Assembly: GCF_030814835.1 (NCBI RefSeq)
Contig: NZ_JAUSVS010000006.1
Location: forward strand, 186,001-250,000
DNA from: Caulobacter ginsengisoli
GTDB lineage: Bacteria > Pseudomonadota > Alphaproteobacteria > Caulobacterales > Caulobacteraceae
Length of the DNA stretch: 64,000 nt
Direction of reading: 5' to 3'
Part shown: in pieces, positions 1-10,383 of the stretch
How the letters are laid out: each line of letters opens with the position of its first letter
Position numbering within the stretch: the stretch's first letter is position 1
Notes under the pieces: model-generated
The model's input: the letters and a program-made list of their open reading frames with translations, nothing else
What the model was told of the DNA's origin: nothing
Database searches by the model: none
Translations under genes and position numbers: made by a program

Positions 1-85
1 TCAGATCGCCATGCCCTATGTCTCGGAAGGCATGAAGCGGGCCGGGTTCACCGGCGACGGGGATATCCTCTCGGCAGCGTTCTGA
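1..85 (+). CDS. C-terminal end of an unidentified protein (partial)
   Basis: Only the last 27 codons lie in the window, in the frame opening at base 2 and closing with TGA at 83-85. The peptide ends GDGDILSAAF. Codon third positions are G/C-rich like the neighbours, so it reads as real coding sequence, but the fragment is too short to name a family. It converges on the next gene with a gap of 20 bases. Confidence 0.55.
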   Translation, partial: QIAMPYVSEGMKRAGFTGDGDILSAAF

Positions 86-105
86 AGCCGACCACCCGGC
101 AATCG

Positions 106-657
106 CTAGAGTCCGCCGGCGGGAACCCCGCCCGGCGACACCGGGTCCAGCTTGAAGTCGCTGTAGAACCGGTCCAGCGGCGGCGCCTCGCCGACCCTGG
201 AGGTGAGCAGCTGGACCAGGTCGCCGCCCCGCAGGACGAACCGGCCCCGGATGTAGACGTTGTCGCTGCTGGGGCCCAGGACCAGGTCGAGGGCCGGCAG
301 GCCCTGGAACGTGAACCGGGTCTGCGAGATGACCGGCAGGTTCAGCTTCTCCGACAGCACCCCGGCCAGGGTGGCGAGCTTGGCGTCGACATCGTCCGGC
401 GGCCGGGTCGAGCGGGTCATCTGCAGGGAATAGAACCGGTCGGCGCCAAAACTGCTGGAGACGATGACCGTCTTGAGGGCCGGCCTTTCCCCTTCCGCGG
501 GCGTGCTGTTGGTAACGGTCTGCGGCGCGGCGGGAAGCGCGGTGGCGACGCCGAACTCGTCATTGCGATAGGCCTGCCAGTCCGGCTCGGCGGCCAGGGC
601 CGCGCCGCTCCACAGCGACAGGCCGACCAGCAGGGCGGCAAGGCTTCGCAACGACAT
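106..657 (-). CDS. secreted protein of unknown function, paralogue 3 of a tandem trio
   Basis: This 183-residue product starts with a typical Sec signal peptide (MSLRSLAALL..., cleavage near ALAAEP). I chose the ATG at 657 because GGGAG lies 8 bases upstream and the signal peptide begins there; an upstream in-frame ATG at 711 would bury the signal. The mature part opens with a W-x2-Y motif and a proline-rich turn, has an R-F/Y-Y-x-L strand, a G-x-PA-x-D motif and ends in P-LDRFYSDF. The same landmarks occur in the next two genes, so all three are paralogues. The opening resembles PsbP/DcrB-like secreted proteins, but I do not recognise a named family. It is last in a same-strand run after dnaK-dnaJ. 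Confidence 0.8.
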   Translation of the reverse strand: MSLRSLAALLVGLSLWSGAALAAEPDWQAYRNDEFGVATALPAAPQTVTNSTPAEGERPALKTVIVSSSFGADRFYSLQMTRSTRPPDDVDAKLATLAGVLSEKLNLPVISQTRFTFQGLPALDLVLGPSSDNVYIRGRFVLRGGDLVQLLTSRVGEAPPLDRFYSDFKLDPVSPGGVPAGGL

Positions 658-713
658 CGTCAGACTCCCGGGATTTGCGGCCACCCTAGAACGGGGCCGC
701 CGAAAGGCCAACG

Positions 714-1220
714 TCAGGGCGTCTCGCCGCCCAGATGCAGGGAGGCCAGGAAGCGGTCAGTCTCGGCCGGCAGCTGGGGCGATCCCACGACGACGGCGAC
801 GTAGAGGCGCGAGTCTCGCACCGTGAAGACGCTCCTGAATTTGAGGTTGTCCGAGTCCCGCTTCATGTCCACGACCATGGCGGGCGAGCCGTCGATCTCG
901 GTACGGGTCTTGGAAACCAGCGTGGCGTTGGCCGCGTTGAGGCCCCCGGCGAGGCCGGCTTCCAGGACGGTCCAGGGATCGCCGTCAAGGACCTCGCCAT
1001 AGGTTACGACCGACAGGCTGTAATAGGCGTCGTCCGTCGAAACCCCCGCCGTGCTGGTCACCCGCCCGTCGCCGTTGGCGGTGCTGAGTTCGGGCTGGCC
1101 CGGAAAGTCCATCGAAGCGCCGCTGGCCGGGTCGCGGTAATGGACCCAGCTGTCGGCCGCCATGGCGCCGCCGCAGATCAGCAGGCTGCCCAGCAGCGCC
1201 GCAAGCCATCGATTGAACAT
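714..1220 (-). CDS. secreted protein of unknown function, paralogue 2 of a tandem trio
   Basis: The 168-residue product has a signal peptide (MFNRWLAALLGSLLICGGAMA, cleaved before ADSW). The mature domain shares with its neighbours the W-x2-Y start, an A-YYSLSV strand, the R-TEIDGSPAMVVDM segment and a closing DRFLASLHL. It is the most diverged of the three. It lies 56 bases upstream of the third paralogue and about 80 bases downstream of the first, all on one strand, so the three may be cotranscribed. An exported role, probably periplasmic, is inferred from the signal peptide only. Confidence 0.8.
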   Translation of the reverse strand: MFNRWLAALLGSLLICGGAMAADSWVHYRDPASGASMDFPGQPELSTANGDGRVTSTAGVSTDDAYYSLSVVTYGEVLDGDPWTVLEAGLAGGLNAANATLVSKTRTEIDGSPAMVVDMKRDSDNLKFRSVFTVRDSRLYVAVVVGSPQLPAETDRFLASLHLGGETP

Positions 1221-1301
1221 TTGGGGCCCCTATGAATTCGAAGGGCGAGCCTAGATGAGCGTCAGCCCGGCAACAATGTGGGAAGCGGCGTTCGCGTCCG
1301 C

Positions 1302-1814
1302 TCAGGGGATGAAGGCGAACTCCGTGAAGAAGCGGTCCAGCGGCGGGGGGCTGTCGGAGGCGGTGGTCAGGTGGATCAGCCTGTCCTCGCGGTTGATCAG
1401 CCGGCTGCGCAGATAGACCCCGCCCTCCCCCGGTCCGAACACGATATCGATGGCGGGGCTGCCGCCGACCGTGGTCTCGGTCCGCGAAATGACCGGCCCG
1501 CGGTCGGGGGTGAGCAGGCCATCGACGGTGCGGTTCAGGCGCTCGCGCGGCGTGCCCCGCCTGGGCAGGTCGAAGATGTCGACCCGCAGCATGTAGTAGC
1601 GGTTCTCCGCCGGCTTGGCGGTGACGGTCAGCGTCCGGCGCGTCGGCTGGCCGTCGGCGGACGGCGGCGTCTCGACCTTGATCTGCGGCGGGCTCGGCAT
1701 CTGGAGCGAGACGCCATAGCTCTTGTTGACATAGGGCTGCCAGCTGTCGGTCGCGGCGGCCGGGCCGGCGCCCAGCAGCAGGCCGCAGACGAGCGCCAGG
1801 ATGCGCAGGATCAT
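1302..1814 (-). CDS. secreted protein of unknown function, paralogue 1 of a tandem trio
   Basis: The 170-residue product starts with a signal peptide (MILRILALVCGLLLG, cleavage near AAATDSW). The mature part has W-QPYVNKSYGVSLQMP, NRYYMLRV, R-TETTVGGSPAIDIVFGP and a C-terminal PPPLDRFFTEFAF, closely matching the gene at 106-657 in order and spacing. It is the first gene downstream of dnaJ, with a 56-base gap. The placement behind a heat-shock operon suggests, but does not show, stress-linked expression. Confidence 0.8.
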   Translation of the reverse strand: MILRILALVCGLLLGAGPAAATDSWQPYVNKSYGVSLQMPSPPQIKVETPPSADGQPTRRTLTVTAKPAENRYYMLRVDIFDLPRRGTPRERLNRTVDGLLTPDRGPVISRTETTVGGSPAIDIVFGPGEGGVYLRSRLINREDRLIHLTTASDSPPPLDRFFTEFAFIP

Positions 1815-1870
1815 GATCGGCCCTCCGGATCAGCGGACGGAGCCTATCGCCGATCGGGACGGGGTGAAAG

Positions 1871-3025
1871 CTAGACCCCCGTCACCTCTTCCCAGAACCG
1901 CTTGGCCTTGCCGATGAAGTTGGCGGACTTGGGATGCTGCTTGTCGCCGCAGAGGTCGGCCAGTTCGCGCAGCAGTTCCTTCTGCCGGGCGGAGAGGTGG
2001 GTGGGCGTCTCGACATAGAGCTCGACGACCAGGTCGCCCCTCTGGCGGTTGCGCAGCGAGGGCATGCCGCGGCCCTTCAGGCGGATGGTCTTGCCGGTCT
2101 GCACGCCCTCGGGGACGTCGACGGGCAGCTTGCACTGGCCGTCGCAGTTCTCGCCGCCCATCAGGCAGGGGGCCTCGATCTGGCCGCCCAGGGCGGCGGT
2201 GGTCATCGGCACGGGGACGGTGCAGAGCAGGTCCAGGCCGTCGCGCTCGAACAGCTCGTGCGGCTTGACCGACAGGAAGATGTAGAGGTCGCCGCGCGGC
2301 CCGCCGCGCTGGCCGGCGTCGCCCTCGCCGGCGAGGCGGATGCGGGCGCCGTCATCGACCCCGGCCGGGATGCGCACCGACAGGACCCGCTCCTTGCGGA
2401 CCTGGCCGGCCCCGTGACAGGCCTGGCAGGGATCCAGCACCAGCTTGCCGGCCCCGCCGCAGCGGGGGCAGGCGCGCTCGATGGCGAAGAAGCCCTGGGT
2501 GGCGCGCACCCGGCCGGCCCCGCCGCAGGTGCCGCAGGTGGTCGGGTTGGTGCCGGGCTTGGCGCCCGAACCGTTGCAGGGCTCGCAGGTGATGGAGGAG
2601 GGGACCTTCAGCTCGACCTCGGCGCCGGCATAGGCCTGCTCCAGGGTGATCTCCAGGTCGTAGCGCAGGTCGGCGCCCCGGGCCGGGCCGTTGGAGCGGC
2701 CCTTGCGGCCGCCGCCGAACATCTCGCCGAACGCCTCGCCGAACACCTCGTTGAAGATGTCGTGGACGTCGCCGAAACCCTGCGGCCCGCCGCCGCCCCC
2801 GCCGCCATTGACGCCGGCATGGCCGAAACGGTCATAGGCCGCCCGCTTCTGGGCGTCGGAGAGGATGGAATAGGCCTCGTTGATTTCCTTGAACCGGCCG
2901 GTCGCGTCCTCGCAGCCGCCGTTGCGGTCGGGATGGTGCTCCATGGCCAGCTTGCGGAAAGCCGCCTTCAGGGCCGCGTCGTCGCAGCCGCGCTGAACGC
3001 CCAGGACTTCATAGTAATCACGCAT
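1871..3025 (-). CDS. dnaJ: chaperone protein DnaJ
   Basis: The 384-residue product is a full-length type I J-protein, the co-chaperone that delivers substrates to DnaK and stimulates its ATPase in the cytoplasm. The J domain (about residues 4-70) carries the HPD motif in MEHHPDRN. A glycine-rich stretch ([10 protein letters not shown]) follows. The zinc-binding region has four CxxCxGxG repeats: [24 protein letters not shown] and CQACHGAG. The C-terminal substrate-binding and dimer domains are complete. It lies 174 bases downstream of dnaK on the same strand and is probably cotranscribed, although a strong stem-loop sits between them. No good Shine-Dalgarno sequence is visible before the ATG. 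Confidence 0.97.
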   Translation of the reverse strand: MRDYYEVLGVQRGCDDAALKAAFRKLAMEHHPDRNGGCEDATGRFKEINEAYSILSDAQKRAAYDRFGHAGVNGGGGGGGPQGFGDVHDIFNEVFGEAFGEMFGGGRKGRSNGPARGADLRYDLEITLEQAYAGAEVELKVPSSITCEPCNGSGAKPGTNPTTCGTCGGAGRVRATQGFFAIERACPRCGGAGKLVLDPCQACHGAGQVRKERVLSVRIPAGVDDGARIRLAGEGDAGQRGGPRGDLYIFLSVKPHELFERDGLDLLCTVPVPMTTAALGGQIEAPCLMGGENCDGQCKLPVDVPEGVQTGKTIRLKGRGMPSLRNRQRGDLVVELYVETPTHLSARQKELLRELADLCGDKQHPKSANFIGKAKRFWEEVTGV

Positions 3026-3072
3026 GGGACGGGATCACATCAAAACCGATCTGTATGGGAGGTGGGGTGATC

Positions 3073-3126
3073 CCCGCCCCGAGACAAGCCCGCCACCCAT
3101 TCTCTGGGCCGGGCGCTCGGGGCGGG
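3073..3126 (-). promoter_or_regulatory. stem-loop in the dnaK-dnaJ intercistronic region
   Basis: An 11-base perfect inverted repeat (CCCGCCCCGAG at 3073-3083 with CTCGGGGCGGG at 3116-3126) encloses further nested pairing (GCCCG with CGGGC, GCCCA with TGGGT). No T-run follows on the minus strand, so it is not a classical terminator. It could lower or stabilise readthrough from dnaK into dnaJ, setting the chaperone ratio. That role is inferred. Confidence 0.45.
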
Positions 3127-3199
3127 TTACCGTGAGACGGCGACGATCCCCAGGACGATTTGTGCATCAGTGACGCTCTGACCGCCATGGGGCAAACCG

Positions 3200-5110
<1,911 letters not shown>

Positions 5111-5279
5111 CTGTGGTTCTCTTCGCTCCTCAAGTGGCGGACGGTGGCGGCGAGGGCCCTCGAAAGAGGCGCCCCGGTTTTTCTCTTCCGTCCCCGGTTA
5201 ATCCAGGTTGGGACCGTCAAAGACGACCCGGTTGCATAGCGGAGCCTTCCGCTGACGGAAAGCGCCGTTTCGAGTCGCC

Positions 5280-5307
5280 ATATGGGGAAGTCTCGCCCAC
5301 TCGCAAG
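5280..5307 (-). promoter_or_regulatory. sigma-32 (RpoH) heat-shock promoter of dnaK
   Basis: Read on the minus strand, a -35 element CTTGCGA (5301-5307) is followed after 13 bases by CCCCATAT (5280-5287). This fits the RpoH consensus CTTGAAA-N(11-16)-CCCCATNT closely. It lies about 170 bases upstream of the dnaK start. The rest of the 344-base gap 5111-5454 holds the dnaK leader (with a small TTCCG/CGGAA hairpin near 5246-5262) and, on its right, the leader of the gene at 5455; I see no gene there. Confidence 0.8.
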
Positions 5308-5454
5308 GGGAAAAGCCCTACGGATGTCGGGGGTTTGATCGTTCGGGGCGTTTGAGGACACTCCGTCGCGGAGGCCCCTTTTCGTGGGTATGGGCCCGGC
5401 CGGCGCGCATCCAGGGTGGGGTCCGTCAGTTTCCCTTGGTTTGGAACCCCTCAC

Positions 5455-5805
5455 ATGACCTTCGTTTTCGCCGCCCGCGCCCGCCGGCTGGTTCTGCTCG
5501 CCGCCGGCCTATCGGCCCTCATCGCCGGCCCGGCCCTGGCCGAGGATCGCCGGGTCAAGATCATCAACGAGACCGACCACACCATCGTGCAGTTCTACGC
5601 CTCCAACATCGGCCAGAACGACTGGGAGGAAGACATCCTGGGGACCGACATGCTGCGGCCGGGCGCCTCGGTGACCGTCAATGTCGATGACGGCACCGGC
5701 TACTGCAAATACGATTTCAAGGCGGTGTTCAGCGACGGCGACGTGCTGATCCGCCAGGGCATCGATGTCTGCAACGTCAGCGTCTACCGGTATACGGGGG
5801 ACTGA
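5455..5805 (+). CDS. small exported protein of unknown function
   Basis: The 116-residue product begins with a signal peptide (basic start RARR, then LVLLAAGLSALIAGPALA, cleavage before EDRR). I place the start at ATG 5455 because this gives a normal signal peptide; an upstream in-frame start at 5416 would add residues without the right charge pattern. The mature domain of about 85 residues has a beta-rich pattern (VKIINETDHTIVQFYAS, a GTGYCKYDFKAVFSDGD core) and two cysteines (in YCKYDF and DVCNVS) that could form a disulfide. I recognise no named family. It is transcribed away from dnaK. Confidence 0.75.
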   Translation: MTFVFAARARRLVLLAAGLSALIAGPALAEDRRVKIINETDHTIVQFYASNIGQNDWEEDILGTDMLRPGASVTVNVDDGTGYCKYDFKAVFSDGDVLIRQGIDVCNVSVYRYTGD

Positions 5806-5874
5806 TCCCGTCGCGATTGCGCAGCCACCCCGCCGCTTCTAGGCTCTCCCTGGCAATCTGAGGGAGAGTCCGGG

Positions 5875-6774
5875 ATGCGGCGGCTGGTTTTGATGGCGGT
5901 TCTGCTGGCGGCGGTCCCCGGCCTGGCCTTGGCCCAGGCGGGAGCCTGCACGATCCCGGGCTTTCAGCAGACCACGCCGTTGCTGAAATTCCAGGGCGTC
6001 GCCTTTTCGACCGTGACCGACCCGAACAACGACTTCTTCGGCGAGGTCCTGACCATCGACCTGACCGCGCCGGGGGTTGGCTTCACCGCCTCGACCGGCG
6101 GTGGGTCGCAGGACACCCGGTCGGCGACGACCGGCCAGTTCCTGGTCGCCTCGAACACGGCCGTGGCGATCAACGCCAATCTGTTCTGGCCCTGCTGCCA
6201 GGATCTGGGCAATGGCGGAACCAGCGCGGACACCGTCCTGCTGGGCATGGTGGTCGCCAAGGGCCAGCAGGTCTCGGGGCAGAACATCGACCCGTTCGAG
6301 GCGGGGACGGCCCTGGTCACCTTCGGCGCCGGCAACCAGGTCGCCATCCAGACGCCCGCCGTCCTGACGCCGCTGAACGGAGTCGTCACCGCCGTGGCCG
6401 GCACGGGGATCATCGTCCAGCAGGGACAGAACAACGGCGGCGCCCAGAACCCCCGCTACGCCGATCCGTTCGGCTCGGCGGCCCGCACCATGCTGGGCCT
6501 CTCGCAGGACGGCGACACCCTCTATCTGGTCACCATCGACGGCAAGGCGGGCGACAGCGGCGGCCTGACCGTGCCGCAGGCGGCGAGCGTGATGATCTGT
6601 TTGAACGCCTGGACGGCGGTCAATCTCGACGGCGGCGGCTCGTCCAGCATGGTCCAGTCCGACGGCCAGGGCGGCTACAACGTGCTGAACAACCCCAGCG
6701 ACGGGTCGCTGCGCTTCGTCGGCGCCTCTCTGGGCGTCTTCGCCCAGCCGCTGCCCGCGGCTAGGCGCCCCTGA
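5875..6774 (+). CDS. secreted phosphodiester glycosidase-like (NAGPA domain) protein
   Basis: The 299-residue product has a signal peptide (MRRLVLMAVLLAAVPGLALA, cleaved before QAGAC). The C-terminal two thirds match the NAGPA (DUF2233) fold: an AINANLFWP segment where the substrate loop lies, ARTMLGLSQDGDTLYLVTIDG, and the hallmark AVNLDGGGSSSMV near the C terminus. Family members cleave phosphodiester-linked sugars or hydrolyse related bonds; the substrate here is unknown. A GGGAG Shine-Dalgarno lies just upstream of the ATG. Its last 14 bases overlap the 3' end of the convergent M1 peptidase gene. The sequence has an unusually high Gly/Asn/Gln content, as in exported proteins. Confidence 0.8.
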   Translation: MRRLVLMAVLLAAVPGLALAQAGACTIPGFQQTTPLLKFQGVAFSTVTDPNNDFFGEVLTIDLTAPGVGFTASTGGGSQDTRSATTGQFLVASNTAVAINANLFWPCCQDLGNGGTSADTVLLGMVVAKGQQVSGQNIDPFEAGTALVTFGAGNQVAIQTPAVLTPLNGVVTAVAGTGIIVQQGQNNGGAQNPRYADPFGSAARTMLGLSQDGDTLYLVTIDGKAGDSGGLTVPQAASVMICLNAWTAVNLDGGGSSSMVQSDGQGGYNVLNNPSDGSLRFVGASLGVFAQPLPAARRP

Positions 6775-9322
6775 CCCAGGCGTCGACCTCGCCCAGCCGG
6801 TCGCGCTTGACCCGGGCCCGCTGTTCGACCGCCGAGAGGCCGGCCTTCAGCCGGGCGCCGATGCCGCCATGGGCGGTGGCCCAGGCGCCGATCCTGCCGG
6901 CCAGGGCCGGGTCGTTGGTCCCCCCCGTCAGGCGCGGGACCACGCTGGCCAGGCCGTCGGGGGCGAACTGGGCGTCGGCCCTGGCCTGGTTCTGCATCAG
7001 GAAGTCCCAGGTCATGGCGGCGTTGCGCCGGCTGACCTCGCGCAGCAGCACGGGCCTAAGCGTGATCGGCGGCTCGTCGCTGAGCGCCAGGTCCAGGGTG
7101 CGGCGGGCCAGGGCCGGATCGCGGGCGGCGCCCAGCACCGAGTAGAACTGCTGCTTCTCCAGGGCGTTCTTCGACCCCGCCGCCAGGGCGTGCAGCCGCT
7201 CCCAGGTCGCAGAGTCAGCGTGGCTGGCCACCACGCGCAGGGTTTCGCCCCGGATGGCGGCTGGCAGGGGATCGCTGTCCATGCGGGCGAACCGGGCTCT
7301 AGCCTCCGCGACGACGGCGGCGTCGTCGAACTGGCCGAGCGCCTGGATCAGCTCGGTGCGCAGCAGGATGACGGTGGGAATCTCACCGGCCTTGGGCGTC
7401 CAGCCGACCCGGGCCCAGACCGGCGCCAGGACAGCGCGGGCCTTGGCGCGGAAGGCGGCCTGGCGGGGATCGCCGTCATAGAGGTCGTCGACGGCTTCCA
7501 GGGCATCGGCGACATTGATCCAGACGATGGGGTTGGCGTCGGCGGGCAGCCGGCCGGCCAGGGCGAACCAGCGGGCCAGCGGTTCGACGCCGGCCTCGCC
7601 CAGGGCCCAGCTGTCGTTCAGCACGCCCAACTGGTCGGCGGGGTCGAGTTTGGCGAAGTCCCGGGAGATCCGGGCAAAGCTGCGCGCGTCGTAGTCGGTG
7701 CGGAAATAGCCGGTCTGGCCGGTGTTCACGACCGCATAGCTGTAGATGAAGCCAAGGCTGTGGCCGGGCGTCATGACGCCCTGCTCGCGGCCCACCCGCA
7801 CCGGGATGTTCCAGGACCGCCAGGCCTTCGACTCCGCATCGACGCCAAAGCGCGTCTGCTTGAGCCGCACGCCATCTTCCTCGCCGTAGGCCGACACCTT
7901 GACCATCGGCACCCCGCCCTGGGTGGTGAAGTCCCTGGCGATGGCCAGGATCGGCAGGCCCGAGGCGGCCTGGACCTCGGCCCACAGGTCCTGGCTGGTG
8001 GCGTTGCCGTAGGCGTGTTTCTTCATATAGCTGCGCAGGGCCTGGCGGAATTTGTCCTCGCCGACATAGGCCTCGATCATGCGGATGACCGCCTGGCCCT
8101 TCTGGTAGGAGATGGTGTCGAAGGGGGTGTCGCGGGCGTCGGCGACCGGGACCACGACCGGGTGGGTGGCCGAGCGGGCGTCGAGGTTCTTGGCCGCGTC
8201 GCTGCCCGCCTGGTCCTGCAGCCAGACCGACCATTCGGGATGGAAATGGTCGGTGGCCTTGGTCTCCATCCAGGAGGCGAAGCCCTCGTTCAGCCAGATG
8301 TCGTCCCACCATTTCATGGTCACCAGGTCGCCGAACCACTGGTGGGCCATCTCGTGGGCGATGGTGGTGAAGGCGTTCTGGCGGTCTTCCTCGGAGGAGA
8401 CCTTGGCGTCGACCAGCACGGCCTTCTCGAAATAGAGGATGGCCCCCCAGTTCTCCATGGCCGAGAAGGCGGTCGAGCCGCCGGGGATGGCCACCATGTC
8501 CAGCTTGGGCAGCGGATAGGGCGTGCCGAAATAGTCGTCGTAATAGGGGAGCAGCTTGGCGGCGGCGTCGAGGCCGAACGCCGCCTCGGCCGTCGAGCCG
8601 CGCTTGACCACCATGCCGACATCGACCTTGCCGACCTGGCGGTGAACCCGCTCCAGATCGCCCATGGCCATGAACAGAAGGTAGGAGCTCATCTTCGGGG
8701 ATTGCTGGAAGGTGGTCTTGATGAGGCCGTTGCCCAGGTCCGCCGTCGCGGCGGCCGGCATGTTGGAAACCACCAGCTGGTCCTTGGGGGCGGCGACGCT
8801 GAGGGTGAAGGTGGCTTTGAGGGCCGGCTCGTCCCACATCGGGGCGAATCTGCGGGCGTCGGGGCTTTCGAACTGGGTGGCCAGCAGCCGCTTCTTCTCG
8901 CCGGCCGGACCGTCATAGTCGATGGCGAACAGGCCCTGGGCCTGCTGCTCGATGCGGCCGGTATAGTCGATGGTCAGGCGGTGCTTGCCGGCGGGGAGCG
9001 GCGCGGCGAAGGTCAGGCTGGCCCGCTGGGCGTCCTGGTCATAGGCGATCTTCACGTCGGGCACGCGGCCATCCACCGCCACCTTGAAGAACTTCAGGTT
9101 GGCGGCGTTGAGGGTCAGGGTCTCCATCGGCGCGCCGAGCACGATGTCGGCCCCCATCGTGCCGCCGAACCTCAGGTTGGCGGCGTCGGGGACCACGCTG
9201 ATGTCGTAGTGGATCGGGGTGACGCCGGGGGGCAGGACCTGGCGGGCGTCCTTCTGCGGGGCGCAGGCGGCCAGCAACAGGACAGCCGTGAGCGTGGCGG
9301 CGCGGGCCAGACTTTGGAGCAT
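6761..9322 (-). CDS. M1 family aminopeptidase, lipoprotein
   Basis: The 853-residue product is an M1 (gluzincin) metalloaminopeptidase. The N terminus is a lipoprotein signal with lipobox LLAAC, so it should be anchored in the envelope. An N-terminal beta domain is followed by the substrate-binding SAMENWG motif (GAMEN variant with Ser first) and the zinc site HEMAHQWFGD, with the third zinc ligand in WLNEGFASW. An ERAP1-type C-terminal helical domain follows (LGVLNDSWALGEAG onward). It probably trims peptides in the periplasm. It converges on the NAGPA-like gene with a 14-base overlap. Confidence 0.92.
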   Translation of the reverse strand: MLQSLARAATLTAVLLLAACAPQKDARQVLPPGVTPIHYDISVVPDAANLRFGGTMGADIVLGAPMETLTLNAANLKFFKVAVDGRVPDVKIAYDQDAQRASLTFAAPLPAGKHRLTIDYTGRIEQQAQGLFAIDYDGPAGEKKRLLATQFESPDARRFAPMWDEPALKATFTLSVAAPKDQLVVSNMPAAATADLGNGLIKTTFQQSPKMSSYLLFMAMGDLERVHRQVGKVDVGMVVKRGSTAEAAFGLDAAAKLLPYYDDYFGTPYPLPKLDMVAIPGGSTAFSAMENWGAILYFEKAVLVDAKVSSEEDRQNAFTTIAHEMAHQWFGDLVTMKWWDDIWLNEGFASWMETKATDHFHPEWSVWLQDQAGSDAAKNLDARSATHPVVVPVADARDTPFDTISYQKGQAVIRMIEAYVGEDKFRQALRSYMKKHAYGNATSQDLWAEVQAASGLPILAIARDFTTQGGVPMVKVSAYGEEDGVRLKQTRFGVDAESKAWRSWNIPVRVGREQGVMTPGHSLGFIYSYAVVNTGQTGYFRTDYDARSFARISRDFAKLDPADQLGVLNDSWALGEAGVEPLARWFALAGRLPADANPIVWINVADALEAVDDLYDGDPRQAAFRAKARAVLAPVWARVGWTPKAGEIPTVILLRTELIQALGQFDDAAVVAEARARFARMDSDPLPAAIRGETLRVVASHADSATWERLHALAAGSKNALEKQQFYSVLGAARDPALARRTLDLALSDEPPITLRPVLLREVSRRNAAMTWDFLMQNQARADAQFAPDGLASVVPRLTGGTNDPALAGRIGAWATAHGGIGARLKAGLSAVEQRARVKRDRLGEVDAWVRGA

Positions 9323-9458
9323 CTCGATCCTCCCCGGGAGTTGCGCGGTAACCTAGGCTGTTGCGGATCGCCATGATCATGAAGCTTTTGTCAGGTTCGG
9401 AAGTTCCTTCGCCGATCTCCCGGCGGAATCCGGACGCGTATTCACCGCAAAGGCCGCC

Positions 9459-10091
9459 ATGCTGGCCGCGATGCGCTATCGAAGATCCATGATCCCGTCC
9501 GGCTTCCTCTATCTTCCCGGCCGCCTCGACGCCGAGGCGCAGGCCGCGCTTGTCAGCGCAGTGATGGCGGGCGCTGAGGACGCGCCCTTCTACACGCCGA
9601 TCACCCCCGGCGGCCTGCCCATGCGGGTGGAGATGACCGGGATGGGACCGCTGAACTGGATCACCGACGCCGCCGGCTACCGCTACGAAGCCGCCCACCC
9701 GGTCACCGGCCGGCCCTGGCCGCCGATGCCCCAGTTGTTGCTCGACCTCTGGGCCGAGCTGGCCGACCCCGCCACCCCGCCCGACGCCTGCCTGGTCAAC
9801 CTCTATCGCCCCGGGGCCCGGATGGGACTGCATCAGGATCGCGACGAGGCCGATTTCGGCTTTCCGGTGCTGTCGGTCTCGCTGGGGGACACCGCCGTCT
9901 TCCGCATCGGCGGCCGCAAGCGCACCGATCCCACCCGCTCGCTGAAGCTCAGTTCCGGCGATGTCTGCCTGCTGGGGGGAGAGGCGCGGCTGGCCTATCA
10001 CGGGGTGGACCGCATCCTGGGCGGGTCCTCGCGGCTGGTGCCTGGGGGTGGGCGGATCAATCTGACTTTGCGGCGGGCGCGGCCGGCTTAG
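9459..10091 (+). CDS. alkB: AlkB-type alpha-ketoglutarate-dependent dioxygenase
   Basis: The 210-residue product is a DNA dealkylation repair enzyme that removes methyl adducts oxidatively using Fe(II) and 2-oxoglutarate. The substrate-lid region includes PMRVEMTGMGPLNW; the iron ligands are the His and Asp of LHQDRDEADFG and the His of AYHGVDRI; the 2-oxoglutarate arginines are in RINLTLRRARP. Length is close to E. coli AlkB (216). The ATG at 9459 has AAAGG just upstream; later in-frame ATGs at 9471 and 9489 are possible. Its 3' end adjoins the family B inverted repeat. Confidence 0.93.
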   Translation: MLAAMRYRRSMIPSGFLYLPGRLDAEAQAALVSAVMAGAEDAPFYTPITPGGLPMRVEMTGMGPLNWITDAAGYRYEAAHPVTGRPWPPMPQLLLDLWAELADPATPPDACLVNLYRPGARMGLHQDRDEADFGFPVLSVSLGDTAVFRIGGRKRTDPTRSLKLSSGDVCLLGGEARLAYHGVDRILGGSSRLVPGGGRINLTLRRARPA

Positions 10092-10100
10092 GAAAGTGTG

Positions 10101-10268
10101 CCGCCTTCGGCGGGGAGGAAGAGGAGTTTTAGAGGAGAAGAGTGAGCGGCCGGGCCATCCTTGAAGCGCCGCAGGCATTCCATTCGAAGGACAGCCTGCG
10201 GCGCTCTGCTGGGAAGTCGCTGTCGCTCGCTCTTCTCCTCTAAAACTCCTCTTCCTCCCGCGAAGCGG
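10101..10268. repeat. intergenic inverted repeat, family B copy 1
   Basis: A 28-base arm (10115-10142, GAGGAAGAGGAGTTTTAGAG...) is perfectly complementary to 10230-10257. Each arm is flanked outside by its own small hairpin (CCGCC-TTC-GGCGG at 10101-10113; CCGC-GAA-GCGG at 10258-10268). An inner 11-base stem GCGCCGCAGGC (10166-10176) / GCCTGCGGCGC (10194-10204) encloses the core TGTCCTTC (on the minus strand). The inner stem and core recur, in opposite orientation, in the copy at 39307-39472. It fills most of the 292-base gap between alkB and the hydrolase gene and contains no gene. Confidence 0.9.
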
Positions 10269-10383
10269 CTTAAACCCACATGCACGCCGCCCCGGAAGTC
10301 GGATCGCATCGCACCCCCAGACTCCCCTTCCCCTCGCCGCTTTCCCGGGGATAGGGTGCCGGCAATAGTGGGAGGAAACGCCG

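Noticed and set aside
9039-10178. A 379-codon minus-strand frame across the alkB region
   Set aside because: It overlaps alkB in antisense and the M1 peptidase start out of frame, with no family features.
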